This document shows positions 7,684-16,164 of a stretch of 36,157 bases of DNA, one piece after another. Position 1 is the first letter of the stretch. The number at the start of each line of letters is the position of its first letter. The translations under genes and the position numbers were made by a program. The notes under the pieces are model-generated. The model worked only from the letters and a program-made list of their open reading frames with translations. It did no database searches and was not told where the DNA came from. Source of the stretch: an uncultured Bacillota bacterium (GTDB lineage Bacteria > Bacillota > Dehalobacteriia > UBA7702); the NCBI GenBank assembly GCA_902796855.1, contig CADBQN010000013.1, positions 1 to 36,157 on the forward strand, in the 5' to 3' direction.

Positions 7684-10600
7684 ATTTCACCAAAGATCAG
7701 CGCGACGCCATTGCGGTTCGCCGCTGCAACGTGCTTGTTTCCGCCGCCGCCGGCAGCGGCAAGACCGGCGTGCTCACCGAGCGGATCATATCACGTCTCC
7801 GGGAAGGAGAAGACATCGACGAACTTCTCGTTCTGACCTTTACCCGTGCCGCCGCCGGAGAGATGAAAAAGCGCGTCCGCGATAAAATCGCCCACGAGGC
7901 GGAAACGGACGACGAAAGCCGCCGCGCTTTTTGGCAGCGCCAGCTTTCTCTCATCGGCGACGCGCCGATCACGACGATTCACTCGTTCTGTCTGCGGCTT
8001 CTCCGCCGCCACTATCATCTGCTGCCGGGTCTCGACCCGAAATTCCGTATCACCAGTGAAAAGCGGTCGGCGATGCTCCGCGACGATCTGCTGGCGTCGT
8101 ATCTTGAGGAATGCTATACCCATCCGGACGAAACGCTTCGGAACCGTTATTTTGACCTGCTGCGTCTTTACGGTTCCCGTCTCAGCGATGACGGCCTGAA
8201 AAAAGAGATACTGAATCTGCTGGATTTCGGCAGCGCCCAAGGGGATCCCGTCGAATGGCTCGATTTTGCCTGCCGCCGTTTCGGCGATTTTGATTTCTGG
8301 TACGAAGCGGCGCTGACCGAGGCGCGAAACAGCGTGAGATCTCTTTTCGAGGAAACCGACGCTGACCTGGAGCGGATGATTCGTCTCGGCGGTTCCGACG
8401 GTTGTATCACAATGCTTCGGTCCGACCGTGAGCGGTTGGGTTCGCTTCTCGGCGGCGGCTGGGATGATTTTGCTCACGCCGACGTGTTCTGTGACAAGCC
8501 GAGAAGGAAAAAGGAGGATGATCCCGATCTCGACGCCTTTTGCGCGAACCGCCGGAACCGCCGGAAGGAGTATTTTAAAAGTCATATCGCTCCTTTGTTT
8601 GCCCGTCCGTTTTCCGTTTACGCCGGGGAGATCGCGGAACTTCTGCCCATGATGGAAACGCTTGCCGGGATGACAAAGGACTTCTACGAACGGTACCAGG
8701 CGGAAAAACTCAAAAAATCCGCTCTCGATTTCAGCGATCTGGAATATTACGCCCTGAAGCTGCTGACAGAGAACACGGCGCTCTCCGCGGAGTACCGGCA
8801 TCTGTTTAAGGAAGTCCTCGTCGATGAGTACCAGGACATCAACCCGCTGCAGAATCAGTTGCTTTCCCTCCTTGCCGGGGAAGACCGCTTTTTCGCCGTC
8901 GGCGATATCAAACAGAGCATCTACGGTTTTCGCCTCGCGGATCATCGGCTCTTTCGGGACCGCGCCCTGTCCTACGGAGAGGACGCTCCCAACGAGAACG
9001 GCCGTCTGATCCGTCTGAACATGAACTTCCGCTCCCGGAGGGAAGTGCTCTCCCTGACCAACGCGGTTTTTACGGCGCTGATGAACGAGGAACTGTCCGG
9101 CATCGGCTACGGGGAAAAAGAAGCGCTGCACTATGGCGCCGCCTATTATGAGGAAATGGAGGGCACCGAGGCGGAAATCGCCGTGATTGAACTTCCCGCC
9201 TCCGACACGGAAGGGGAATTCGACGCTTTGGCCTGTCAGGGACGGTTCATCGCCGCCGAGATTGAGAAGATGATGGGCGGCGGGTTCCTTGTGACGGATC
9301 AGGACGGGCCGCGCCCTCTGCGTTATGGTGATATCACGGTCCTGATGCGCTCCGCCAACCGTCACGGCGAGGAACTGGCCGATCCCCTAAAGGAACGGAA
9401 CATACCCGTCCGCACCCCCGCCGCCGAAGGGTTCCTTTCGGGCCGGGAGACAAAACTCCTCGCTTCCTTCCTCGCCGTTCTTGATAATCCGATGCAGGAT
9501 ATTCCTCTTGCCGCGGTGATGCGTTCGCCGCTGTTTGGCTTTGACGAGAACGAGCTGCTCCTTCTCTCCCTGGACCGCAAGGGGAAAAAACTCTGGGAAA
9601 TGGTTCTCGTCGCCGAAGAACTGGGCCGCGCCGATCTTGATGTGGAAAAGACCGCGTCTTTTCGGGAGACGATTCGTCTGTGGCGCCGGCGGTCGCGGAT
9701 TTATCCCGTCGGCGACCTCGTCGATGATTTTATAAAGACCTTTGACTACGCCGCTTTCTGGGGCGGGCTCCCCGGCGGGCGCCGCAGAATCGCCAACATC
9801 CGCCTCTTTGCCGAGGAAGCCATGAACTTTCAGATGGAAGACGGCGGCGGTCTCTTTGATTTTCTGCGCTATCTGGATCACCTTGAGAAGAACCGCGGCG
9901 ATGTTCCCGAATCCTTTGAGGACGACGAGGACTGCGTCCATATCATGAACATCCACCACAGCAAAGGGCTGGAATTTCCCGTTGTTTTTGTCGCCAGGAC
10001 GGAACAGTACTTCAACAAGAGAGATATGTCAAAACCGCTGCTCGTCGACGGCGATTACGGCTTTGGCCCCCAATACAAAGACGGAAAGCTACGTCAGATT
10101 TCCTCGTCTCTGCCGCGGCTCTTGATAAAAGAACGGAAGAACCGGGAGGAACTCGCCGAGGAGATGCGCGTCCTGTATGTCGCGCTGACCAGGGCGAAGG
10201 AAAAGCTGATCGTGATCGCTTCCGATAAGGCGACGGCAAAAACGACGATGGCGGAAAAAATCGCCGCCTTCGGGAACGAACGCCGCCTCGGCGCCGATAC
10301 GAAACTGCCGGCAACGGCTCTTCTTTCCGATTCCTCTTATTACCGCTGGCTGCTGCGATGTCTCGGCGGTGAGAGCGGGAGCGGGTATCAGATAAAGATC
10401 GTGCCGGCGATGGCGTCGCTGCCGCCGAAACCCGTCGTAAAACAGGAGCGGATTCTCCCCGCCGCCGATTTTGAGCGGCTGGCGAAAACCCTCTCCAGAT
10501 CGGAAACCAGGCGTCTGCCGGCGAAAGTCAGCGTAACGTCTCTGCTCCCCGAGGAGACGGGGGAGAGGGAAACGGCGCTTCTGCGCCGCCCCCGTTCGCT

Positions 10601-11135
10601 TTCGGGCGGTTCGCTGACGGCGGCGGAAAAGGGCACCGTTTTTCATCTCGTCATGGAAAAAATCCCGCTGGACGTGGTGTGGCGGGAGGAAAACCTTCGC
10701 TCCTATGTCGCTGCTTTGGCGGAAAAAGGCGTGCTGACCGAGACGATGACCGCGTCCCTGGATTTAGAGACGATCCTGTCCTTCTTTCACAGCCGCTGCG
10801 GCAAGGAACTTCTGAAGGCGTCCGTCGTTCGCCGGGAGCTTTCCTTCGTCGGCGGTTTTACGGCGGAAGAGCTTTTCCCCGAAGCCGCCGGGGACAAACG
10901 CCCTGTCATCCTGCAGGGGGCGGTGGATCTTCTCTACCAAAGGGAGGACGGCGGCTGGGTCTTGGTGGATTACAAGACCAATGATCTCCGCCGCCGGGGC
11001 GCTGACGCGTTCCTGGCGAAATACCGCCGTCAGATTGAGCTTTACACCGCGGCTTTGAGCCGCGTCTACCACATCGACGTGGATGAGAGCTTTTTTTACC
11101 TGACCGCCGAGCGCCGGTTTTTGCCCTGTAACTGA
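7680..11135 (+). CDS. addA: AddA, helicase-exonuclease AddAB subunit A
   Basis: An 1151-residue UvrD/Rep-family helicase fused to a RecB-type nuclease. Walker A is SAAAGSGKT (about 21-29). Other superfamily 1 motifs are LTFTRAAAGEM, TIHSFC, VDEYQDIN, VGDIKQSIYGFR, NIHHSKGLEFPVVF and EEMRVLYVALTRAKEKL. The C-terminal nuclease has GTVFHLVME, LQGAVDLLY and WVLVDYKTND (about 1078-1100). The motor and nuclease therefore look intact, unlike the ATP site of AddB. The start codon overlaps the addB stop, and an AGGGAGACGAGG stretch provides the ribosome binding site. It supplies 3'-5' helicase and nuclease activity in double-strand break repair. Confidence 0.97.
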   Translation: MNFTKDQRDAIAVRRCNVLVSAAAGSGKTGVLTERIISRLREGEDIDELLVLTFTRAAAGEMKKRVRDKIAHEAETDDESRRAFWQRQLSLIGDAPITTIHSFCLRLLRRHYHLLPGLDPKFRITSEKRSAMLRDDLLASYLEECYTHPDETLRNRYFDLLRLYGSRLSDDGLKKEILNLLDFGSAQGDPVEWLDFACRRFGDFDFWYEAALTEARNSVRSLFEETDADLERMIRLGGSDGCITMLRSDRERLGSLLGGGWDDFAHADVFCDKPRRKKEDDPDLDAFCANRRNRRKEYFKSHIAPLFARPFSVYAGEIAELLPMMETLAGMTKDFYERYQAEKLKKSALDFSDLEYYALKLLTENTALSAEYRHLFKEVLVDEYQDINPLQNQLLSLLAGEDRFFAVGDIKQSIYGFRLADHRLFRDRALSYGEDAPNENGRLIRLNMNFRSRREVLSLTNAVFTALMNEELSGIGYGEKEALHYGAAYYEEMEGTEAEIAVIELPASDTEGEFDALACQGRFIAAEIEKMMGGGFLVTDQDGPRPLRYGDITVLMRSANRHGEELADPLKERNIPVRTPAAEGFLSGRETKLLASFLAVLDNPMQDIPLAAVMRSPLFGFDENELLLLSLDRKGKKLWEMVLVAEELGRADLDVEKTASFRETIRLWRRRSRIYPVGDLVDDFIKTFDYAAFWGGLPGGRRRIANIRLFAEEAMNFQMEDGGGLFDFLRYLDHLEKNRGDVPESFEDDEDCVHIMNIHHSKGLEFPVVFVARTEQYFNKRDMSKPLLVDGDYGFGPQYKDGKLRQISSSLPRLLIKERKNREELAEEMRVLYVALTRAKEKLIVIASDKATAKTTMAEKIAAFGNERRLGADTKLPATALLSDSSYYRWLLRCLGGESGSGYQIKIVPAMASLPPKPVVKQERILPAADFERLAKTLSRSETRRLPAKVSVTSLLPEETGERETALLRRPRSLSGGSLTAAEKGTVFHLVMEKIPLDVVWREENLRSYVAALAEKGVLTETMTASLDLETILSFFHSRCGKELLKASVVRRELSFVGGFTAEELFPEAAGDKRPVILQGAVDLLYQREDGGWVLVDYKTNDLRRRGADAFLAKYRRQIELYTAALSRVYHIDVDESFFYLTAERRFLPCN

Positions 11136-11164
11136 AAGGTTTTTTCTGTCATGTTGAAAGAGAC

Positions 11165-11200
11165 CGCCTCATAAGATTTGGATAAAAAGCGCGTGAGGCG
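11165..11200 (+). promoter_or_regulatory. Hairpin that could cover the ribosome binding site of the small membrane gene
   Basis: CGCCTCA (11165-11171) and TGAGGCG (11194-11200) form a perfect 7-bp inverted repeat with a 22-base loop. The 3' arm contains the only Shine-Dalgarno-like GAGG ahead of the ATG at 11206, so folding would hide the start site. This is sequence-based; regulation is inference. Confidence 0.4.
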
Positions 11201-11205
11201 ATTAT

Positions 11206-11409
11206 ATGACAGGTCTGTTTGAAAAAATACGGAGAAAGTTCCCCGCGGCGGAAAGCGCCTTGCTGTTCTGCGGCTGCGGCCTCGTCCGGCTGATGATCAT
11301 CGCCAGCATTCTGCTGCTGCTCCTGTACAGCCTCGTTCTGCATCATTTCGTCATCATCTTTGTTCTGCTGCTTCAGGTTCTCGCGCTGATCGGGACTTTC
11401 TCCGAATAA
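11206..11409 (+). CDS. Small membrane protein of unknown function
   Basis: A 67-residue protein with a short basic N-terminus (FEKIRRKF) and one long or two tightly packed hydrophobic segments (about 27-43 and 45-63) joined near HHF. It lies 70 bp after addA and 20 bp before the UPF0173 hydrolase gene on the same strand, and is probably co-transcribed with them. GAGG lies 7 nt ahead of the ATG, which supports translation. I do not recognise a family. Small size makes this call less certain than for its neighbours. Confidence 0.6.
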   Translation: MTGLFEKIRRKFPAAESALLFCGCGLVRLMIIASILLLLLYSLVLHHFVIIFVLLLQVLALIGTFSE

Positions 11410-11429
11410 AAGACAAAGGAGAAAGCGAA

Positions 11430-12122
11430 ATGAAAATCAAGTTTTTAGGTCACAGCGCGTTCCTTGTGGAGGGCAGCAAGACACTGCTCTTCGATCCCTT
11501 CCTCACCGACAACCCCGTCGCCGCCGCGAAGCCCTATGATCTCCGTCCCGACTTCATTCTCGTCAGCCACGGCCACAGCGATCATTTCGGCGACGCCCTC
11601 GACATCGCGAAAGCCGCCGACGCCACCATCATCTCCGTCAATGAGCTGGCGCTCTACGCCATGCGCCGGGGCGCGAACGCTCACCCGATGCACATCGGAG
11701 GCAGACAGCGTTTCGCCGAAGATCTCACCGTCAAGCTGACGACGGCGCTGCACGGCAACGCCCTCATTGAGGATGGCCTCAGTCAGTATCTCGGCATGCC
11801 CTGCGGTTTCCTCGTGGAAATGGACGGTCTGACCCTTTATTTCGCCGGCGATACGGCGCTGACCTACGACATGAAGGCCGTCATCGGCGATCTCAACAAA
11901 ATCGACGTCGCGATGATCCCCATCGGCGACAATTACACGATGGGCCCCGAAGACGCCGTCAAAGCCGTGGAATGGCTCAATCCGCGCATCGTGATCCCGA
12001 TGCACTATAATACCTTTCCGCTTTTGGCGCAGGACGGCGGCGCCTTCGCCGCCAGAATCGAAACGGAACAGCCCGGGAAAAAGGTATTTCCTTTAAAGCC
12101 CGGCGAGACCCTGGAGCTTTAA
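11430..12122 (+). CDS. UPF0173-family metal-dependent hydrolase (metallo-beta-lactamase fold)
   Basis: A 230-residue protein with the family opening MKIKFLGHSAFLVEG and the metal-binding motif SHGHSDHFGD (HxHxDH, about residues 49-56). Later ligands are plausible in TALHGNA, FAGDTAL and IPMHYNTFP. Length and motif order match the UPF0173/YtkL group of soluble beta-lactamase-fold hydrolases, whose substrate is not established. Start: AAAGGAG lies 10 nt ahead of the ATG. A terminator follows 29 bp after the stop codon, so this closes the addB-addA transcription unit. Confidence 0.92.
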   Translation: MKIKFLGHSAFLVEGSKTLLFDPFLTDNPVAAAKPYDLRPDFILVSHGHSDHFGDALDIAKAADATIISVNELALYAMRRGANAHPMHIGGRQRFAEDLTVKLTTALHGNALIEDGLSQYLGMPCGFLVEMDGLTLYFAGDTALTYDMKAVIGDLNKIDVAMIPIGDNYTMGPEDAVKAVEWLNPRIVIPMHYNTFPLLAQDGGAFAARIETEQPGKKVFPLKPGETLEL

Positions 12123-12151
12123 GCGAAAATCGAATGATTGAAAAAAGCAAT

Positions 12152-12190
12152 CCGTGTCGGCGGAAGATCGAACCGACACGGACTTTTTTT
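12152..12190 (+). terminator. Rho-independent terminator after the UPF0173 gene
   Basis: CCGTGTCGG (12152-12160) pairs exactly with CCGACACGG (12173-12181) around a 12-base loop. The hairpin is followed by AC and seven T residues. Confidence 0.9.
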
Positions 12191-12234
12191 CGCCAAAAAA
12201 GCAATTTTCTTGTACCCGCTGAAAATATACAATG

Positions 12235-12263
12235 TTGAAAGAAGGCGGGAATTAAAGTATAAT
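12235..12263 (+). promoter_or_regulatory. Sigma-A promoter for prmA operon
   Basis: TTGAAA (12235-12240), a 17-bp spacer, then TATAAT (12258-12263). A second TATAAT overlaps at 12263-12268. It lies 39 bp ahead of the chosen prmA start and just after a terminator. Confidence 0.85.
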
Positions 12264-12301
12264 ATAATCAGTGCAGTATGTTTTTTAGGAGTCTTTTCTG
12301 T

Positions 12302-13237
12302 ATGTCCTACGTCATTTGCGAGATCAAAATCGATAAGGAATGGGAAGATCCCGTGGCGTCCCTGCTGGAAGCCGCCGGTGCCGACGGTGTTTCCGTGGAG
12401 GGCGCGCCCCTCGTCAGCGACGCCGTCAACGGGGGTTTGGCCGAAGCATGGGATGAGCGCCAGCTTTCCCTGGAAGACCGTACCCTGACGGTAAAAGGAT
12501 ATTTCGGCTCGGAAGGATTTGATGAGCGGGAAAAGGGGATCCGCGCGGCCATCGCCGTCTTTGAGACTTTGAACGACATCCGGTTGGAGACCGTTTTTTA
12601 TCAGCTGATGGATGAGGATTGGCAGGAACGCTGGAAGGAGTTTTACAAACCCTTCCGTGTCGGCCGCCGTCTTGTCGTCAAGCCCACCTGGGAACCGTAT
12701 GAAGCGGCGGAGGACGACATCGTCATCGAAGTCGATCCCGGTCTCGCTTTCGGCACGGGGAACCATCCCACCACCGCCGGGGCTTTGACGCTGCTGGAAA
12801 AATATATGACGCCCGGCGCCGCCGTCCTCGACTGCGGCTGCGGCAGCGGCATTTTGTCTGTGGCCGCGGCGCTCCTCGGCGCGGAGCGGGTCTGCGCCGT
12901 CGATATCGATCACGACGCCATTCTCGCCACCGTGAAGAATATTCGTGTCAACAACGTGCTCACAAAGGTGGAGGTCTTTCATGACGACGCGACCAAGCGA
13001 ACGTTCCCCCGTTTCGCGCCGTTTCAAACGGTCATCGCCAATATCGTCGCCGATGTGATTCTGCCGCTGCTGCCCACAATTGCGCCGTCGATGGAGCGCG
13101 GGAGCTTTTTCATTGCCGGAGGGATCATCTCTTCCCGCCGCGATGAGGTCCTCGCGGCCGTATCCGCCGCGGGCTTTGAGATCAGGGAAATCCTGACCGA
13201 AGGCGATTGGGTCACATTGGCCGCCGAAAGGATCTGA
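12302..13237 (+). CDS. prmA: Ribosomal protein L11 methyltransferase PrmA
   Basis: A 311-residue SAM-dependent methyltransferase that methylates ribosomal protein L11. The N-terminal substrate-binding domain is followed by DWQERWKEFYKPFRVG and the family signature DPGLAFGTGNHPTT. The SAM-binding motif VLDCGCGSGILS lies at about 174-185, the acidic VDIDHDA after it, and NIVADVI stands where the family has its NI(L/V) motif. An upstream in-frame ATG at 12278 exists, but the AGGAG at 12287-12291 lies inside that extension and 10 nt ahead of the 12302 ATG, so the shorter start is preferred. rsmE begins 3 bp after the stop codon. Confidence 0.95.
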   Translation: MSYVICEIKIDKEWEDPVASLLEAAGADGVSVEGAPLVSDAVNGGLAEAWDERQLSLEDRTLTVKGYFGSEGFDEREKGIRAAIAVFETLNDIRLETVFYQLMDEDWQERWKEFYKPFRVGRRLVVKPTWEPYEAAEDDIVIEVDPGLAFGTGNHPTTAGALTLLEKYMTPGAAVLDCGCGSGILSVAAALLGAERVCAVDIDHDAILATVKNIRVNNVLTKVEVFHDDATKRTFPRFAPFQTVIANIVADVILPLLPTIAPSMERGSFFIAGGIISSRRDEVLAAVSAAGFEIREILTEGDWVTLAAERI

Positions 13238-13239
13238 GG

Positions 13240-13992
13240 ATGCAGACATTTTACATTGAAAAGGAAAACCGTGACGGAGAGACGCTGCGCGTGACCGGCG
13301 ACGTCTGCCGCCACCTGACAAAGGCGCTGCGGATCAGAGTTGGTGAATCGCTCCGTTTTTCCGACGGTGAAAACTATTATGAGGGCGACGTCACCGAAAT
13401 CGCCAAAGACGCGGTCAGTGTTGCCGTCAGGAATCTATACGCCATTGATGACGAACCGAAAACCGAGGTGACGCTGATCCAATGTTTGCCCAGAGGCGAT
13501 AAAATGGACCAGATCCTGCAGAAAACGACGGAATTAGGCGTTTCTGCCGTTATCCCCGTGGAGAGCGATCATTCCCAGGTTCGTTTAAAGGGCAAGACCG
13601 CCGAAAAAAAGCGGCGCTGGCAGAAGATCGTCAATGCCGCCGCGGAACAGTGCGGCCGCGGCCGGATCCCCGAAGTGAAGGAACCGTGCTCCCTTCGGGA
13701 GGCGCTGGCGCTTCTGGACGCGGATACGGAAATCCTCTTCTGTCACGAGCGTGAGAAACAGCGCAGTTTTCGGGAAACGGCCCGGGAAATGAAAGCGCGT
13801 TCCTCAAAAATCGCCGTTCTCATCGGCCCCGAAGGCGGCTTTTCCGAAGGGGAGGCCGAACGGATCTTAAATGCCGGCGGGAAGCCGGTGACGATGGGTC
13901 GCCGCATCCTGCGGACGGAAACGGCGGGACCGACGGCGCTGGCCGTTTTGATGTATGAATTTGATGAATGGGAGGCGGCGCATGGAAATTAA
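13240..13992 (+). CDS. rsmE: 16S rRNA (uracil-1498-N3)-methyltransferase RsmE
   Basis: A 250-residue SPOUT-class methyltransferase acting on U1498 of 16S rRNA. The N-terminal PUA-like domain contains CRHLTKALRIRVGE. The C-terminal knotted domain shows KMDQILQKTTELGV, the SAM-binding IGPEGGFSEGEAE and RILRTETAGPTAL. Start: the ATG at 13240 is 3 bp after the prmA stop codon with AAAGGA upstream; a longer in-frame ATG at 13207 would overlap prmA and adds residues not typical of the family. The 3' end overlaps mtaB by 11 bp. Confidence 0.95.
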   Translation: MQTFYIEKENRDGETLRVTGDVCRHLTKALRIRVGESLRFSDGENYYEGDVTEIAKDAVSVAVRNLYAIDDEPKTEVTLIQCLPRGDKMDQILQKTTELGVSAVIPVESDHSQVRLKGKTAEKKRRWQKIVNAAAEQCGRGRIPEVKEPCSLREALALLDADTEILFCHEREKQRSFRETAREMKARSSKIAVLIGPEGGFSEGEAERILNAGGKPVTMGRRILRTETAGPTALAVLMYEFDEWEAAHGN

Positions 13993-15295
13993 AAAAGTTG
14001 CCATTGTAACTTTGGGCTGCCGTGTCAACCAGTATGAAAGCAACGCCATCGCCCACGATTTTGAGTCTCTCGGCTATGATGTCGTCCGCAACAAAAAGGA
14101 CGCCGATATCGTTATTGTCAATACCTGCTGCGTCACAAAGACCTCCGAGAGCAAATGCCGGCGCAGCATCCGCCATATCCATACCGAGAACCCCGGCGCG
14201 ATGATCGTCGTGACCGGCTGCTACGGACAGCGCGCCGGTCATGAGCTGCTGATGATTCCCGGTGTCGGTCTCGTTACCGGCAACGGGGAAAAGGAACGGC
14301 TGGCGGAGCTCGTTGACGGCCTGAACGAACGTCAGATGCCCAGCCTCGATGTGAGCAACATCATGCTCCGGCGGCACTTCCCGGCGGCTTCGATGAAGGA
14401 AAAGGAAACGACCCGCGTTCGGGAATATCTGAAGATTCAGGACGGCTGCGAACAGTTCTGCACCTACTGCATCGTTCCCTATGTCCGCGGCCCCGTTGTC
14501 AGCCGACCCTACGACAACATCATCGAGGAAGCCAAAAGCATCGAACAGCGCGGCTTTCAGGAGCTGGTCCTCACCGGCATCCATACCGGATTCTACGGAA
14601 AGGATCTCGCCGACGGCGTCGGCCTCATCGACGTTCTGGAAGGTCTTCTGAAAGAGACGTCGATCCCGCGGATCCGTTTGAGCTCGTTGGAATCGCGGGA
14701 AGTCAGCGACGAGCTCATCGCCCTGGTGGCGTCGGAGACCCGGCTCTGCAATCACTTCCATATCCCGCTGCAGAGCGGCGATAACGAGATATTGGAAAAG
14801 ATGGGACGTCCCTATACCCGGGAAGATTATCTCGCTTTGACAAAGCGGATCTATAAGGCCATCCCCTCGGCGGCCATCAGCGCCGACATCATCGTCGGTT
14901 TCCCCGGCGAAAGCGACGGCGCTTTTGAAAACACCATCGACGTCGTGACCAACGCGGAGTTCGCCTTTATCCACAGTTTCCCCTATTCCCCGCGGGAGGG
15001 GACAAAAGCGGCGATCCTGCCCCACCGTGTGCCCGGAGCGCTGAAAGAAAAACGGCAGAAGCTGCTGCTTTCCATCGGTGATTTCTATCAGTACCGCTTC
15101 GCGGAGCGCCATCTCTGGCAGTCCCTTGACGTGCTGGTGGAAACGAAAGATAAAAACGGATTCTATCAGGGGCATACCGATAATTTCCTGACGGTGCGCT
15201 TTCCGGCGGTTAGAAAAAGCCTCTGCGGCAAAATCGTCAAGGTAAAGGCCCTGAAAAACGAAGACGGCACCTTGATCGGAAAAGAAATCGTCTGA
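13982..15295 (+). CDS. mtaB: tRNA methylthiotransferase MtaB (ms2t6A37 synthesis)
   Basis: A 437-residue radical SAM methylthiotransferase of the MiaB/RimO/MtaB family, which adds a methylthio group to t6A37 of tRNA. The N-terminal domain carries three cluster-binding cysteines in TLGCRVNQYES, NTCCVTKTSE and VTGCYGQ. The radical SAM motif is C156-EQF-C160-TY-C163. SSLESREV, HIPLQSGDNEIL and DIIVGFPGE are characteristic, and a TRAM domain ends the protein. GCRVNQYES favours MtaB over MiaB. Start at 13982, preceded by GGGAGG; a longer in-frame start at 13955 would overlap rsmE further. It is the third gene of the prmA operon. Confidence 0.94.
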   Translation: MEIKKVAIVTLGCRVNQYESNAIAHDFESLGYDVVRNKKDADIVIVNTCCVTKTSESKCRRSIRHIHTENPGAMIVVTGCYGQRAGHELLMIPGVGLVTGNGEKERLAELVDGLNERQMPSLDVSNIMLRRHFPAASMKEKETTRVREYLKIQDGCEQFCTYCIVPYVRGPVVSRPYDNIIEEAKSIEQRGFQELVLTGIHTGFYGKDLADGVGLIDVLEGLLKETSIPRIRLSSLESREVSDELIALVASETRLCNHFHIPLQSGDNEILEKMGRPYTREDYLALTKRIYKAIPSAAISADIIVGFPGESDGAFENTIDVVTNAEFAFIHSFPYSPREGTKAAILPHRVPGALKEKRQKLLLSIGDFYQYRFAERHLWQSLDVLVETKDKNGFYQGHTDNFLTVRFPAVRKSLCGKIVKVKALKNEDGTLIGKEIV

Positions 15296-15322
15296 CGGTT
15301 TGATTTGAAAGGAGCGACCAAC

Positions 15323-15664
15323 ATGAGCGACTGTATTTTTTGCAAAATCATTGAAAGAGAAATTCCCTCCGCCATCGTGTATGAGGACGATGACATCATC
15401 GCCTTTGAGGATGTCAACCCCCTGGCGAAAGTGCACATTCTGCTGATCCCCAAAAAGCATATTGCCTCCGCCGCGGAACTCCGTGAGGAAGACGGCGCCG
15501 TGATCGGCAGGATCTACCTCGCCGCCAAGAAAATCGCCGAGGAAAAGGGTTTGGCGGAAGACGGCTACCGCATTGTCAATAATTGCGGGAAAAATGGCGG
15601 TCAGGAAGTTTTTCACATCCATTTCCACCTTTTGGGCGGAGAAAAACTGGGACTTTTTGTTTAA
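15323..15664 (+). CDS. HIT-family nucleotide-binding protein (HinT-like)
   Basis: A 113-residue histidine-triad protein. It opens with MSDCIFCKIIEREIPS, a zinc-binding-type start common in bacterial HinT proteins, and carries FHIHFHLLGG near the C-terminus, the HxHxH nucleotide hydrolase motif. Such proteins hydrolyse purine nucleoside phosphoramidates. GGAG lies 8 nt ahead of the ATG at 15323; a longer in-frame start at 15305 would place this site inside the gene. It follows mtaB by 27 bp and precedes rpsU, a common order in Bacillota. Confidence 0.95.
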   Translation: MSDCIFCKIIEREIPSAIVYEDDDIIAFEDVNPLAKVHILLIPKKHIASAAELREEDGAVIGRIYLAAKKIAEEKGLAEDGYRIVNNCGKNGGQEVFHIHFHLLGGEKLGLFV

Positions 15665-15689
15665 TCAATAAAAAATACTTTGTTGATTA

Positions 15690-15718
15690 TTGACGAAACC
15701 GATTTTATTTGGTATAAT
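15690..15718 (+). promoter_or_regulatory. Sigma-A promoter for rpsU
   Basis: TTGACG (15690-15695), a 17-bp spacer and TATAAT (15713-15718) make a near-consensus promoter. It gives rpsU a private transcript with a leader of roughly 125 nt. A 7-bp inverted repeat (15662-15668 with 15683-15689) abuts the -35 element. Confidence 0.88.
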
Positions 15719-15730
15719 ACCTTAGTACGT

Positions 15731-15850
15731 GATGATGACGACGATTCGCTTTGACAGGATTCGCTGAACCTCGGAAGAACGGATCGGAAACGTCGAAATC
15801 ATCATCGGCATATCACTCTATCGTTAAGGTAGCACCGGAGGGAGGGATAG
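15731..15850 (+). ncRNA. Structured 5' leader of rpsU, candidate autoregulatory RNA
   Basis: By eye the leader folds into a long helix. GATGATGA (15731-15738) pairs with TCATCATC (15799-15806), CGACG (15739-15743) with CGTCG (15791-15795) across a 3-nt bulge, and ATTCG (15744-15748) with CGGAT (15780-15784, one G-U). An apical hairpin pairs AGG-TTC (15756-15762) with GAA-CCT (15766-15771). A second helix, CTATC (15818-15822) with GATAG (15846-15850), would enclose the GGAGG of rpsU. Ribosomal protein genes are often controlled by such leaders; that S21 binds this one is inference. Confidence 0.5.
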
Positions 15851-15852
15851 GA

Positions 15853-16029
15853 ATGAGCGAAGTACGTGTTGGAAAAAATGAAAGCTTAGACAGTGCCCTG
15901 CGCCGTTTTAAACGGAGTTGCCAGAAAGCTGGGGTGATGGCTGATATAAGAAGACATGAACATTATGAAAAACCCAGCGTGAGACGGAAGAAAAAATCCG
16001 AGGCTGCGCGCAAACGCAAATGGAAATAA
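15853..16029 (+). CDS. rpsU: 30S ribosomal protein S21
   Basis: A 58-residue basic protein. [20 protein letters not shown] and the Lys/Arg-rich C-terminus [15 protein letters not shown] are the normal S21 sequence. The start is fixed by GGAGG (15841-15845) 7 nt ahead of the ATG. An in-frame extension upstream to 15751 is just the leader RNA read as codons. It has its own promoter and a strong terminator. Confidence 0.97.
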   Translation: MSEVRVGKNESLDSALRRFKRSCQKAGVMADIRRHEHYEKPSVRRKKKSEAARKRKWK

Positions 16030-16041
16030 GTTTTGAGCATG

Positions 16042-16086
16042 AAAGCACTTGTATCGATGGAATTTTGATATAAGTGCTTTTTTTCT
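16042..16086 (+). terminator. Rho-independent terminator after rpsU
   Basis: A 14-bp stem is formed by 16042-16055 and 16067-16080 (AAAGCACTT pairing with AAGTGCTTT, continued inward with one G-U) around an 11-base loop. The T run extends through 16085. Confidence 0.92.
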
Positions 16087-16164
16087 AAGCGTTTCCCCTC
16101 CGATATGCCGAAGGGAGCGGGAAAGGAAACCGAAAAAGAAGCGAAAGGAGCTGAAAGGGGAAAG

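Noticed and set aside
7791-9365. 524-codon minus-strand frame inside addA
   Set aside because: It lies fully antisense to addA motifs, with no ribosome binding site or family signature.
13820-15628. 602-codon open frame on the minus strand across mtaB and the HIT gene
   Set aside because: It is exactly antisense to well-supported genes, has no recognisable domain and begins inside the HIT gene. High GC at third positions makes such antisense frames common throughout the window.
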